Of a stretch of DNA of 17,719 bases, positions 1 to 5,935 are shown piece after piece. The notes beneath the pieces were generated by a model, which was given only the letters and a program-made list of their open reading frames with translations, had not been told where the DNA came from and did no database searches. Within the stretch, counting starts at the first letter, position 1; every line of letters begins with the position of its first letter. The DNA is from JADZGC01 sp964613485 (GTDB lineage: Bacteria > Patescibacteriota > Saccharimonadia > CAILAD01 > GCA-016700035): assembly GCA_964613485.1 (NCBI GenBank), contig CAZTHB010000016.1, positions 1 to 17,719 on the forward strand. Direction: 5' to 3'. The position numbers and the translations under genes were made by a program.

Positions 1-1
1 G

Positions 2-433
2 ATCGGTAATCCCCTTGCTTCGTACGAAGATATGAGGCTGGCGGCTAAGTCGGCGGCGATAAGCGAATACATCGAGTCACTTCCTGCCGGCTACGACACT
101 ATGGTCGGTGAGCGTGGCATCAAGCTGAGCGGTGGCCAGAGGCAGCGTCTTGCCTTGGCGCGAGCTCTCATTAAAGATCCGGCACTATTGGTTCTGGATG
201 AACCAACTAGTGCTCTTGATGCCGAGAGTCAGGATCTTGTGAAAGACACACTGCGTGAGCTTGCTGATCGACGCGTGTCGACGCTTATCATTGCGCATCG
301 GATGTCGACTATCGAGCCGGCTGATCGTATCATCTCGCTTGATCACGGTCGTATCGAATATATCGGTACTGTCGCTGAGCATGAGGCGCACAATGGGATC
401 TACATGGATCTGAAGCGTCGCGAAGGGTTGTAA
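2..433 (+). CDS. ABC exporter ATP-binding domain, C-terminal part (5' truncated by window)
   Basis: This is the last 143 residues of an ABC transporter nucleotide-binding domain; the reading frame is open to the window edge, so the gene starts upstream. Visible motifs are the signature LSGGQRQRLALARAL, the Walker B strand LLVLDEPTSALD with its catalytic Glu and D-loop, and the H-loop His in LIIAHRMSTI. The wording GYDTMVGERGIKLSGGQ before the signature is typical of MsbA/LmrA-like exporters, in which the ATPase is fused behind a six-helix membrane domain, so the missing part probably contains that domain. The Walker A and Q-loop lie outside the window. It would hydrolyse ATP at the inner face of the membrane to drive export; the substrate cannot be told. 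A strong terminator follows directly, so it is the last gene of its transcript. Confidence 0.95.
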   Translation: MGNPLASYEDMRLAAKSAAISEYIESLPAGYDTMVGERGIKLSGGQRQRLALARALIKDPALLVLDEPTSALDAESQDLVKDTLRELADRRVSTLIIAHRMSTIEPADRIISLDHGRIEYIGTVAEHEAHNGIYMDLKRREGL

Positions 434-438
434 TTAGC

Positions 439-470
439 AAGCTCGGGCACAATACGTGCCCGAGCTTTTT
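439..470 (+). terminator. Rho-independent terminator after the ABC gene
   Basis: A perfect 12-bp stem (AAGCTCGGGCAC with GTGCCCGAGCTT) closes a 5-base loop and runs into a T-rich tail six bases after the ABC stop codon. The arms are 439-450 and 456-467. Confidence 0.93.
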
Positions 471-497
471 CAATACCCGTAGCACTAAGTAGATCGT

Positions 498-665
498 TTA
501 CCACCCAGCAGCAAAAGCCCGCCAAATAATGAAGCCACATAGAATCAAGCCGAGTATCATAAATAGCCCTGCCTGCCACGCTTTTACTCCTTCAGGTATA
601 GGTAAGACCCGCTGGCCTTTGCCTGGTGTGCGTAGGCTTTTACGAGCCCTAGGCTTTGTACTCAT
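498..665 (-). CDS. Small single-pass membrane protein, 55 aa
   Basis: I do not recognise the family. The predicted protein begins MSTKPRARKSLRTPGKGQRV, a strongly basic, proline- and glycine-containing head of about 30 residues. One hydrophobic helix follows (about residues 32-47, GLFMILGLILCGFIIW), with a short tail ending AFAAGW. The basic head should stay in the cytoplasm, giving an N-in topology. AGGTGA lies nine bases before the ATG and supports this start. The gene lies between the terminator of the ABC gene and queA and points away from queA, so it is a separate unit. Similar tiny basic-head membrane proteins are common in Patescibacteria, but a function is not known to me. The evidence is an intact ORF, a ribosome binding site and a credible membrane helix. 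Confidence 0.6.
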   Translation of the reverse strand: MSTKPRARKSLRTPGKGQRVLPIPEGVKAWQAGLFMILGLILCGFIIWRAFAAGW

Positions 666-806
666 GAGGTTTGGTCACCTATAGGTTATTTGATGTGTGC
701 TAATTACGATTAAGCATAAGTGTTATTCATAGTAATTTTACCATGGTCGTTCTTGATGTACACTAGTGGGACGAGTTTTACGATATTTGGTGAGGCAAAA
801 TTCTCT

Positions 807-1847
807 ATGAAACAGTCAAAAGTTAGCCAAGCATTCATATATACGCTGCCAGATGAGCGGATCGCCCAAGAGCCACCTGTTGTGCGCGGTGCGTCTCGGC
901 TTATGGTAGTTGATCGGCAGGCTGGCACAATTCATGACGACTTGTACAAGCATTTATCCGAGTATGTGCGGCCTGGTGATGTAATTATTATTAATGAAAC
1001 CAGGGTAATACCAGCTCGTTTACTGGCAACAACTGCTTCAGGAGGAACGCGAGAACTATTCTTAACTGAACGCCACCGCGGGCCGCTACTGGCTACGAAC
1101 GGTAGGGTTATGTATCGAGGGAAGTTGCGCGCAGGGGACATCTTGCGCGTCAATAATGACACCATAGAAGTCTTGGCTATTCTCGGGGACGGGGAAGCGC
1201 AAGTTCGTGCCACCGTGCCGTTAGTTGTATTGGCTGAGCGGGCAGGTAAAACCCCACTCCCACCATATATAAAACGTGATGCACGAACGGATGATAAAGA
1301 CCGCTATCAGACGGTGTTTGCGCGTCATGACGGCTCGGTAGCTGCACCGACTGCCTCGCTGAATCTTACCGAGGACATACTGCGTAGTTTGGTTATGCGA
1401 GGGGCTATTATCGCAAAGCTGACTCTTCATGTAGGCCGGGGGACTTTTTTGCCAATCAGGAGCGCTTCAATCGATCAACATGTGATGCATAAAGAGTATT
1501 ATTCGATCCCGAAGAAAACTATAGTCGCGATCCGCGCAGCGAAGCAGGGTGGATCGCGAGTGATAGCGATTGGTACGACAGTGACTCGGGCATTAGAGCA
1601 CGCCGCACATTATGTACTCGACGATAATGAAGCGTCTATTCGAGACGAGGCGGACCTCTTTATATATCCAGGCTACGACTTTCGTATTGTCGATGTTTTG
1701 CTGACGAACTTTCATGCGCCTGATTCAACAGTACTGCAGCTAGCAGCAGCTTTTGCTGGCACGGATCTATTGAAGCGGGGTTATGACCACGCTCTCGCAG
1801 GGGACTATCGTTTCTTGAGCTATGGCGATTCGATGCTGATCGCGTAG
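807..1847 (+). CDS. queA: S-adenosylmethionine:tRNA ribosyltransferase-isomerase (QueA)
   Basis: QueA transfers and isomerises the ribosyl part of S-adenosylmethionine onto 7-aminomethyl-7-deazaguanine at position 34 of tRNAs with GUN anticodons, giving epoxyqueuosine. The 346-residue product matches the family in length and order. The head LPDERIAQEPPVVRGASRLMVVDR is the usual opening, followed by GDVIIINETRVIPARL, then LTLHVGRGTFLPIR, the segment LFIYPGYDFRIVDVLLTNFH, and the C-terminal YRFLSYGDSMLI. A longer reading from 720 adds 29 residues unlike any QueA, so I chose 807, where GGTGAGG lies about eleven bases upstream. No tgt or other queuosine gene is in the window. The IS1595 element begins about 40 bases after the stop codon but does not touch the gene. 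Confidence 0.95.
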   Translation: MKQSKVSQAFIYTLPDERIAQEPPVVRGASRLMVVDRQAGTIHDDLYKHLSEYVRPGDVIIINETRVIPARLLATTASGGTRELFLTERHRGPLLATNGRVMYRGKLRAGDILRVNNDTIEVLAILGDGEAQVRATVPLVVLAERAGKTPLPPYIKRDARTDDKDRYQTVFARHDGSVAAPTASLNLTEDILRSLVMRGAIIAKLTLHVGRGTFLPIRSASIDQHVMHKEYYSIPKKTIVAIRAAKQGGSRVIAIGTTVTRALEHAAHYVLDDNEASIRDEADLFIYPGYDFRIVDVLLTNFHAPDSTVLQLAAAFAGTDLLKRGYDHALAGDYRFLSYGDSMLIA

Positions 1848-1880
1848 CGCGTCTACGGACGCGTGATGAAGTGTCAAGTA

Positions 1881-1888
1881 TTTAAGAT
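1881..1888 (+). repeat. Target site duplication, left copy
   Basis: TTTAAGAT directly abuts the left GGC end of the IS element and recurs exactly at 4160-4167 next to its right end. Eight bases is the duplication length known for the IS1595 family. Confidence 0.9.
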
Positions 1889-1914
1889 GGCGACTATATA
1901 TAAAACAAACCCAG
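1889..1914 (+). repeat. Left terminal inverted repeat of the IS
   Basis: It starts GGCGACTATATA and ends ACAAACCCAG. The reverse complement of 4134-4159 starts GGCAATTATATA and ends with the same ten bases; 20 of 26 positions match without gaps. Confidence 0.88.
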
Positions 1915-1939
1915 GGGGTTTTACGCATTAAAATCTGAT

Positions 1940-1964
1940 AAATAGTACCTTACATCCCAGCGGG
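1940..1964 (+). repeat. 25-bp perfect inverted repeat, left arm
   Basis: This arm is the exact reverse complement of 2276-2300. It begins AAATAGTACC and ends CCCAGCGGG. Together the arms enclose the 49-aa gene and its upstream region (361 bp including arms). It lies inside the IS, well inward of the terminal repeat. Confidence 0.93.
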
Positions 1965-1981
1965 AGCACGTTACCTAGCTA

Positions 1982-2131
1982 CTATTTGTAGCCAATAGTA
2001 ACGCCTGTACGAAACTTCGGCTTGCGCAGATAACCTCGTACAACCTTACCGTCACGACGCACATATGGACGAACCATAGCGGTCTTTGGCAAAGGATTTG
2101 ACGTTGGGTAGTACCGTTTTACTGGCTTCAT
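1982..2131 (-). CDS. Small basic protein with RPYxRRDGxxVRGYxR motif, 49 aa (IS passenger)
   Basis: The start at 2131 is chosen because AAAGGAG lies five bases upstream; a longer frame to 2179 has no such site. The protein is short and highly basic, beginning MKPVKRYYPTSNP, with the central motif VRPYVRRDGKVVRGYLRKP and ending in GVTIGYK. Motifs of the kind V+PYxRxDGxxVxGxxR occur in many small, poorly described bacterial proteins; I know no proven function. The charge suggests nucleic-acid binding, but that is inference. It is the third gene of the IS, downstream of the KilA-N gene. A 13-bp palindrome (TCACACGGTGTGA, 2145-2157) lies just upstream of its ribosome binding site and could be an operator. 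The gene sits alone inside the 25-bp inverted repeat. Confidence 0.65.
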   Translation of the reverse strand: MKPVKRYYPTSNPLPKTAMVRPYVRRDGKVVRGYLRKPKFRTGVTIGYK

Positions 2132-2170
2132 ACCAACTCCTTTCCTCACACGGTGTGAATACTCTGGAGC

Positions 2171-2245
2171 GTAGCCCACACCTTAAGCTGCGCCCCAGTA
2201 GCACCCCAAAAAGGCACTATTGGAGCGAGTTAAGGTGTGGGGCTA
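2171..2245 (-). other. Imperfect long inverted repeat upstream of the 49-aa gene
   Basis: TAGCCCACACCTTA near 2171-2185 pairs with TAAGGTGTGGGGCTA near 2231-2245, with one bulged base, around a loop of about 45 bases. A perfect small hairpin (GCGGG, loop CTA, CCCGC) lies at 2268-2280, at the inner edge of the 25-bp repeat. In the minus-strand transcript this region would form the leader of the 49-aa gene. It matches no riboswitch or T-box that I know. Confidence 0.5.
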
Positions 2246-2275
2246 GCTAGAGCATCAAAAGGTGGAGGCGGGCTA

Positions 2276-2300
2276 CCCGCTGGGATGTAAGGTACTATTT
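2276..2300 (-). repeat. 25-bp perfect inverted repeat, right arm
   Basis: This is the exact reverse complement of 1940-1964. It contains the stop codon of the KilA-N gene (2295-2297), so the outermost bases are also coding sequence. Confidence 0.93.
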
Positions 2301-3236
2301 GCCAGCTTGGGCAATTTTGCCTAGAGTATCGTCAAATCCTTCTGGATTGTCAATCTTGAGTGGTTTTTCAGCATTGTATGGGCTCAATTCATTACGGTTA
2401 ACGCGTAGTTCTAGTTGGTTTGAGGTTTGATTCTGGCTTAAAGCTTTCCGTTGTCGTTGAGCTTCATTAAATAATAGCCCAAGTCTTTCAGATTGAGGCT
2501 TACCCTCTTCAATATACATAGAGTTTAGATGTTCAAGGTTGGCGAGTATGACCAGTTCGTTTATAGTAGCTTCGTCCCTTTGATTATACCCCTTTTGAGC
2601 TAACTCTGGATTTTGGTTCTTCCAAGCAGCTGATGTCAGCCCAAAGACCACAACATTTAATAGGTCTGCCTCATCGGCGTAAATAATACCTTGCTTACCC
2701 TTTGGAAGATTAGACTGGGGAATTAGATTATCTTTGATAGCTGCCGTGTGAAGCTTGTAGTTAACCTTGGAAAGATACCGCCTGCCGTCCCAAAGCTTCT
2801 GTTCTTCTTCTGCCGACTTGAGTCGCTGAAACTCTTGTATCATTAGTAGCTTAAACATTGGACTTATCCAGGTTGCAAATTCAAAAGCTATATCCACATG
2901 TGCATAAGTCCCTCCATTTCTACCAGCCTTAGAAATTATCCCCATGGCGTGAGTGGCAGTTATCCACTTTTTTGGTGTCATTGTGAAGGAGTGGAGGCCA
3001 GCCTGTTTCTTAAAGGTGTCGAATTCGACACCTTTAAATTCTGGGTTGTGGATACTTTCCCAAATGCCTAAAAATTCCACCGTGTTACGGCCACGCATCC
3101 AGGTGTATATAGACTGATCACCACCATGACTTTGAGCCATATTGGTCAAAGAAACGTAGTCGTCTTGTCCGACCTTAACAACATTAATAAGGCTACCTTC
3201 TACTTGGAGGCTTAATTTCTTATGAATTTTGCTCAC
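2295..3236 (-). CDS. KilA-N domain protein (IS passenger)
   Basis: The 313-residue protein has an N-terminal KilA-N domain (about residues 10-135). Typical segments are DDYVSLTNMAQ near the start, a WMRGRNTVEFLGIWE helix region, and the hallmark GRNGGTYAHVDIAFEFATWI followed by SPMFKLLMIQEFQRLK. KilA-N is a DNA-binding domain spread by phages, large DNA viruses and mobile elements. The remaining 170 residues are mainly helical and charged and unknown to me. The start is GTG at 3236; its GTGA overlaps the transposase stop codon by four bases, which points to translational coupling. The gene is therefore made together with the transposase and may regulate transposition or serve as a selfish passenger; neither role is shown by the sequence. 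It ends inside the right arm of the 25-bp repeat. Confidence 0.9.
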   Translation of the reverse strand: MSKIHKKLSLQVEGSLINVVKVGQDDYVSLTNMAQSHGGDQSIYTWMRGRNTVEFLGIWESIHNPEFKGVEFDTFKKQAGLHSFTMTPKKWITATHAMGIISKAGRNGGTYAHVDIAFEFATWISPMFKLLMIQEFQRLKSAEEEQKLWDGRRYLSKVNYKLHTAAIKDNLIPQSNLPKGKQGIIYADEADLLNVVVFGLTSAAWKNQNPELAQKGYNQRDEATINELVILANLEHLNSMYIEEGKPQSERLGLLFNEAQRQRKALSQNQTSNQLELRVNRNELSPYNAEKPLKIDNPEGFDDTLGKIAQAGK

Positions 3237-4111
3237 GTTACCAACTCCTTATATGTTAATCGTCCAGCCGCACAGTCAAACCAACTCACGAATCTTTCAA
3301 AATCGCTTTGCTTGCGAGTATTATATCGGTATTCAAACTCGCTACAGTATTTCTGGAGATGCTTGGGGCTAACATGGTGGTATACTCCATAAATACCGCG
3401 CTTGAGATGAGACCACACGCCTTCGATAGTTTGCGTATGTGTCGTGCCCACAACATACGTCTGACTATGGTTTACACTTAAGTGGTTGTAGCCACGTCGA
3501 AATAGGCTCGTATAAGCCTGCCATTGGTCACTATAAATTTGCGCACCTGGCTCCACAGAATCCTGTATTTCGGGAAGTAATACGCGAGCACCAGAACTTT
3601 TTACGTGCTTTAGTCGGGCGCGACCGTCACGTTCCACCATACCAAATACAACGGCCTTTTCTTCACCGCCAGTTTTCTTCATCTTGTTGATAGCCTTACC
3701 ACCAACATAAGTTTCATCTATCTCGACTTCACCACCAAGCATCGAATCATTACCTGACTTCTCAAGGGCGTAACGTATGCGTTGAAGCATAAACCACGCC
3801 GTTTTTTGGGTTACACCGATGTACTTACTTAGTTGTGTCGAAGAAATACCCTTTTTGAGAGAGGTCGCTAGATAGATGGCGAGAAACCATTTAAAAAGAG
3901 GGACCTTACTGTCACTAAAGATAGTGCCAACTTTTGCCGTGAACTGCTTGCGGCAATCTCCGCACTTAAATAGCTTGCCGCTGGTAAATTTATAGGTCTT
4001 TACACTACCACAGTGGGGGCAGATTGCTTTATCGCCCCAGCGAGCCTTTTCTAGATAATCTAGACAGGCTTGCTCGTCGCTAAATTTTTGCTGGAATTCA
4101 ACTAAGTTCAT
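3233..4111 (-). CDS. IS1595-family transposase (ISXO2-like DDE)
   Basis: The 292-residue enzyme has the family layout. An N-terminal zinc ribbon carries CPHC (C31, C34) and CGDC (C50, C53). A helical DNA-binding part with KGISSTQLSKYIGVTQKTAW follows, then a DDE nuclease core: EIDETYVGGK (D132), QIYSDQWQAY (D195) and HTQTIEGVWSHLKRGIYG (E230). Every catalytic and zinc-binding residue expected is present, so it should be active. It cuts and joins the element's inverted ends by the usual RNase H-fold chemistry. There is no clear ribosome binding site; instead a promoter whose -35 box lies in the right terminal repeat puts the likely transcript start at the ATG. The stop codon overlaps the KilA-N start. 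Confidence 0.95.
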   Translation of the reverse strand: MNLVEFQQKFSDEQACLDYLEKARWGDKAICPHCGSVKTYKFTSGKLFKCGDCRKQFTAKVGTIFSDSKVPLFKWFLAIYLATSLKKGISSTQLSKYIGVTQKTAWFMLQRIRYALEKSGNDSMLGGEVEIDETYVGGKAINKMKKTGGEEKAVVFGMVERDGRARLKHVKSSGARVLLPEIQDSVEPGAQIYSDQWQAYTSLFRRGYNHLSVNHSQTYVVGTTHTQTIEGVWSHLKRGIYGVYHHVSPKHLQKYCSEFEYRYNTRKQSDFERFVSWFDCAAGRLTYKELVT

Positions 4112-4117
4112 ACTACC

Positions 4118-4146
4118 AGGTTAGCAAAGCTTACTGGGTTTGTCAA
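4118..4146 (-). promoter_or_regulatory. Transposase promoter overlapping the IS end
   Basis: On the minus strand, TTGACA (4146-4141) is followed after exactly 17 bases by TAACCT (4123-4118). The expected start of transcription falls on or next to the ATG at 4111, giving a leaderless mRNA. The -35 box is perfect; the -10 box is weak. Confidence 0.6.
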
Positions 4147-4159
4147 GTATATAATTGCC
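4134..4159 (-). repeat. Right terminal inverted repeat of the IS
   Basis: It pairs with 1889-1914 (20 of 26 matches, GGC at the outer tip). It contains the TTGACA box of the transposase promoter. Confidence 0.88.
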
Positions 4160-4167
4160 TTTAAGAT
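4160..4167 (+). repeat. Target site duplication, right copy
   Basis: TTTAAGAT, identical to 1881-1888 and directly adjoining the GGC tip of the right terminal repeat. Confidence 0.9.
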
Positions 4168-4309
4168 GTATTGATTGTTTGCTGTTAGTACGTTGCCAAA
4201 GTAGAAGTTGGTTGCAAATGGATAAACCATAACATCTCTGTGTTGCGGCCTATTAAGGTAGGCATCAAATATCTTATCCGCTGCTTGAGTGACAGGCATC
4301 TGCATATTA

Positions 4310-4582
4310 TTAATCCCAGAATACCCAAGATTTCACCCATCCAAATCCAGTTTGTGCTGGTTCTTTGTTTTGCTTCTCGATGGTTTGAGCACCGCTGCCG
4401 ATCTCTAGATGAATAACAGGTACGGATGCGTTACTGAGGCTTGCGTCAGTCGCAGCCCTTGAGTAAGCGACAACAAAGCCACCGATAATAAAGAGGCTTA
4501 ATCCAATCAAAATGTATACAGGTTTGAAGCTAAGTCTTTTAATTGCTTTTTTGCTGATTCTCGTCCGCTTTCTTGCTGACAT
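4310..4582 (-). CDS. Membrane-anchored secreted protein, N-terminal part (probably frameshifted), 90 aa
   Basis: I do not recognise the mature part. The protein begins MSARKRTRISKKAIKRLSFK, a very basic head, followed by one hydrophobic helix (about residues 22-40, VYILIGLSLFIIGGFVVAY) and SRAATDASLS, the pattern of a signal-anchor or signal peptide with a possible cleavage site after AA. This N-terminus style is frequent in secreted Saccharibacteria proteins. AAGGA lies about nine bases before the ATG at 4582, and a TGC-extended TACAAT box lies further up; a longer frame to 4660 lacks such support. The protein stops after GFGWVKSWVFWD, short for a secreted protein, and a further frame follows at once, so a frameshift probably cut it. 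Confidence 0.55.
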   Translation of the reverse strand: MSARKRTRISKKAIKRLSFKPVYILIGLSLFIIGGFVVAYSRAATDASLSNASVPVIHLEIGSGAQTIEKQNKEPAQTGFGWVKSWVFWD

Positions 4583-4616
4583 TGGTAGTTTTCCTTGCAG
4601 ATTATTCGTTGCACTA

Positions 4617-4625
4617 ATTGTAGCA
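4617..4625 (-). promoter_or_regulatory. Extended -10 promoter for the 4582 gene
   Basis: On the minus strand, TGCTACAAT forms an extended -10 box about 35 bases before the ATG. A weak TTGCTC lies 19 bases upstream. The same TGCTACAAT string recurs at 7100-7108. Confidence 0.5.
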
Positions 4626-4736
4626 TGAGCGGTTTGAAGCTGAGCAAATAGTAATCTCAAGCCCCTGTATCTGTTGTGCTAGGTGATATTCTGTCATAAT
4701 AGCGTTCGTTCTCGTACCTAAATAAGTAGGTGGATG

Positions 4737-5822
4737 ATGAGTCAACCCATTCGTGAGACAAATGATGAACAGCTACGCAGCATGATCCGCAACGTCGATC
4801 CTCGACCAGTTTTTGCGAGATTTGCAGAGATGGTGGCGACTCACGTGCAAAGTCAGTCATTGTTTTCGCAAGCACCATACAATGCGAATAGTCCTCTGCA
4901 TGATTTGACACGGGTTTCATTTCCGCCCAAGCCTAGTAGTTTGCACGAAGTGCGCAGCCTGGCCGCTATCGCGACGCCCGAGCGAGAGCGAATTGCGCAG
5001 GTATTTCGTTCTCGACCAGATCAAATCAATGAGCTTTACAATCACGCTCGTGATGGGCAGCCGGTATTTGTGTTTATGGCACATGATGACATCACCGACA
5101 TTGGCCGGGTACTTCCCGAGGTGTTGGTTACGGTGTGTGAATACCACGCTGATCTCGTTGCGGGGAGTCAGGCGCGTGGTAGTGATGCATGGGACGCTGC
5201 TGCGGAGCGGATGTACCGCGAAGTAGTGCAGAAGTTTCACATTATCCTCTCAAGTACTTTGCGATTGGTCGTTGCGCTTGGCGTTCCGGTCGCAGATTTG
5301 CTGGCAAATGTTGGCTGGGTACACTTTAGTTTTCCGGCGACCGATACGACACGCGAGGCGGGCCTGCCCGTTGAACTCGTGCAGGCATCCAATCGACTTA
5401 TGCGTAGCGAGCTCGATGCCTTGCTCGAAGCAGATGGTGGAGTCGTGGGGTTGGCAGGCCCAGGATCCGTCGACAAGCGACGACCGCTGGGCCGCCTGAT
5501 GGACTATCTCAACTACCTGCCTGAGCGGTATCGTGACCGCTTTGCTACTATGCGACACATCCAGCCAATTCATTCGGGTACAGCCCGCTTGCTTGAAGGA
5601 AGGTATGTGTTGCCTGTGGCGGCCAAGATTCACGAGCCCCGTGCCTTCGTCGAAACGGGGCGCTTGCAGCGTGTGCGTGGTATCGATGATCTCCACGCCA
5701 TCATGGACTGGATCGCAGACACATGTCACAGTCGATCACTCGAGGCAACCGTCTATCATCGGACACCCGAGGACTTTCGCCGCTTTTGGCAATGGTGGCG
5801 GCGTGACAGTGCGCGTGAATGA
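4737..5822 (+). CDS. Uncharacterised protein, distant resemblance to PlsC-type acyltransferases
   Basis: I do not recognise this 361-residue protein by sequence. The order of some segments recalls glycerolipid acyltransferases: VFVFMAHDDITDIG offers an H-x4-D pair (H116, D121) after a hydrophobic strand, NVGWVHFSFPATDTTR could be the second block, GGVVGLAGPGSVDKR (about 235-248) sits where these enzymes have the E-G-T-R-S block, and GRYVLPVAAKIHEP (288-301) resembles the final P-V block. The match is loose and the E-G-T motif is not preserved, so this is a hypothesis. There is no signal peptide and no certain membrane helix. The start could be 4734 or 4737; AGGTGG lies directly before, favouring the second ATG. 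CATAAT (4695-4700) is a possible -10 box. A terminator follows at once, so it is probably a single-gene transcript. Confidence 0.75.
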   Translation: MSQPIRETNDEQLRSMIRNVDPRPVFARFAEMVATHVQSQSLFSQAPYNANSPLHDLTRVSFPPKPSSLHEVRSLAAIATPERERIAQVFRSRPDQINELYNHARDGQPVFVFMAHDDITDIGRVLPEVLVTVCEYHADLVAGSQARGSDAWDAAAERMYREVVQKFHIILSSTLRLVVALGVPVADLLANVGWVHFSFPATDTTREAGLPVELVQASNRLMRSELDALLEADGGVVGLAGPGSVDKRRPLGRLMDYLNYLPERYRDRFATMRHIQPIHSGTARLLEGRYVLPVAAKIHEPRAFVETGRLQRVRGIDDLHAIMDWIADTCHSRSLEATVYHRTPEDFRRFWQWWRRDSARE

Positions 5823-5827
5823 TCGCC

Positions 5828-5863
5828 ATCCTCCTGAGTCATACGATTCAGGAGGATTTTCTT
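5828..5863 (+). terminator. Rho-independent terminator after the 4737 gene
   Basis: ATCCTCCTGA pairs with TCAGGAGGAT, and the stem extends inward (with a G-T pair) to 13 pairs around loop ATAC, followed by TTTTCTT. The 3' arm also contains AGGAGGA just before a nine-codon ORF at 5864. Confidence 0.85.
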
Positions 5864-5935
5864 ATGCTTGAGAAACTTAATAAATACTTGTAGGCTTATA
5901 CCGATTTCTTATTCGAATACAGAAAGGCACCTATC

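Larger units (their letters stand above)
1889..4159 (-). mobile_element. IS1595-family insertion sequence with passenger genes, 2271 bp
   Basis: The borders are set by three independent signs: imperfect terminal inverted repeats beginning GGC at both ends (1889-1914 and 4134-4159, 20 of 26 positions matching), a perfect 8-bp direct duplication outside them (TTTAAGAT), and an intact IS1595-type transposase inside. All three genes run on the minus strand: transposase (3233-4111), KilA-N protein (2295-3236, overlapping by four bases) and a 49-aa basic protein (1982-2131). The element is longer than a simple transposase-only IS because of these passengers. All ORFs are intact and the duplication is unmutated, so the insertion is probably recent. 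Confidence 0.92.
4108..4305 (-). pseudogene. 3' part of an older gene, read into the IS end
   Basis: The frame starting MQMPVTQAADKIFDAYLNRP continues to YILK and then runs 14 more residues into IS sequence (AIIYLTNPVSFANLVV region). If the element and one TTTAAGAT copy are removed, the frame instead reads NNQYILNT and stops at 1874-1876, so the IS replaced only the last two residues. The frame has no convincing ribosome binding site. It begins five bases after the stop of the preceding ORF (4310-4582) and is also open back to about 4332, so one frameshift between 4310 and 4332 would join both into one gene of about 140 codons. I therefore read it as the C-terminal part of a decayed secreted or membrane-anchored protein. 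Family unknown. Confidence 0.55.

Noticed and set aside
720..806. 29-residue N-terminal extension of QueA from ATG 720
   Set aside because: The extension is hydrophobic and unlike QueA; family members begin about where ATG 807 starts.
1846..1866. Short GC stem (GCGTC-TACG-GACGC) after queA as a terminator
   Set aside because: No T run follows and the stem is only five pairs, so I do not call it a terminator.
1872..1881. TGTCAAGTAT occurs at 1872-1881 and again at 4141-4150, resembling a target duplication
   Set aside because: The second copy lies within the right terminal repeat. The TTTAAGAT pair fits the inverted ends exactly at both borders, so the ten-base match is chance.
5250..5729. 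Minus-strand frame of 159 codons opposite the 4737 gene
   Set aside because: No ribosome site or promoter; the plus-strand frame has a start, a terminator and consistent codon use.
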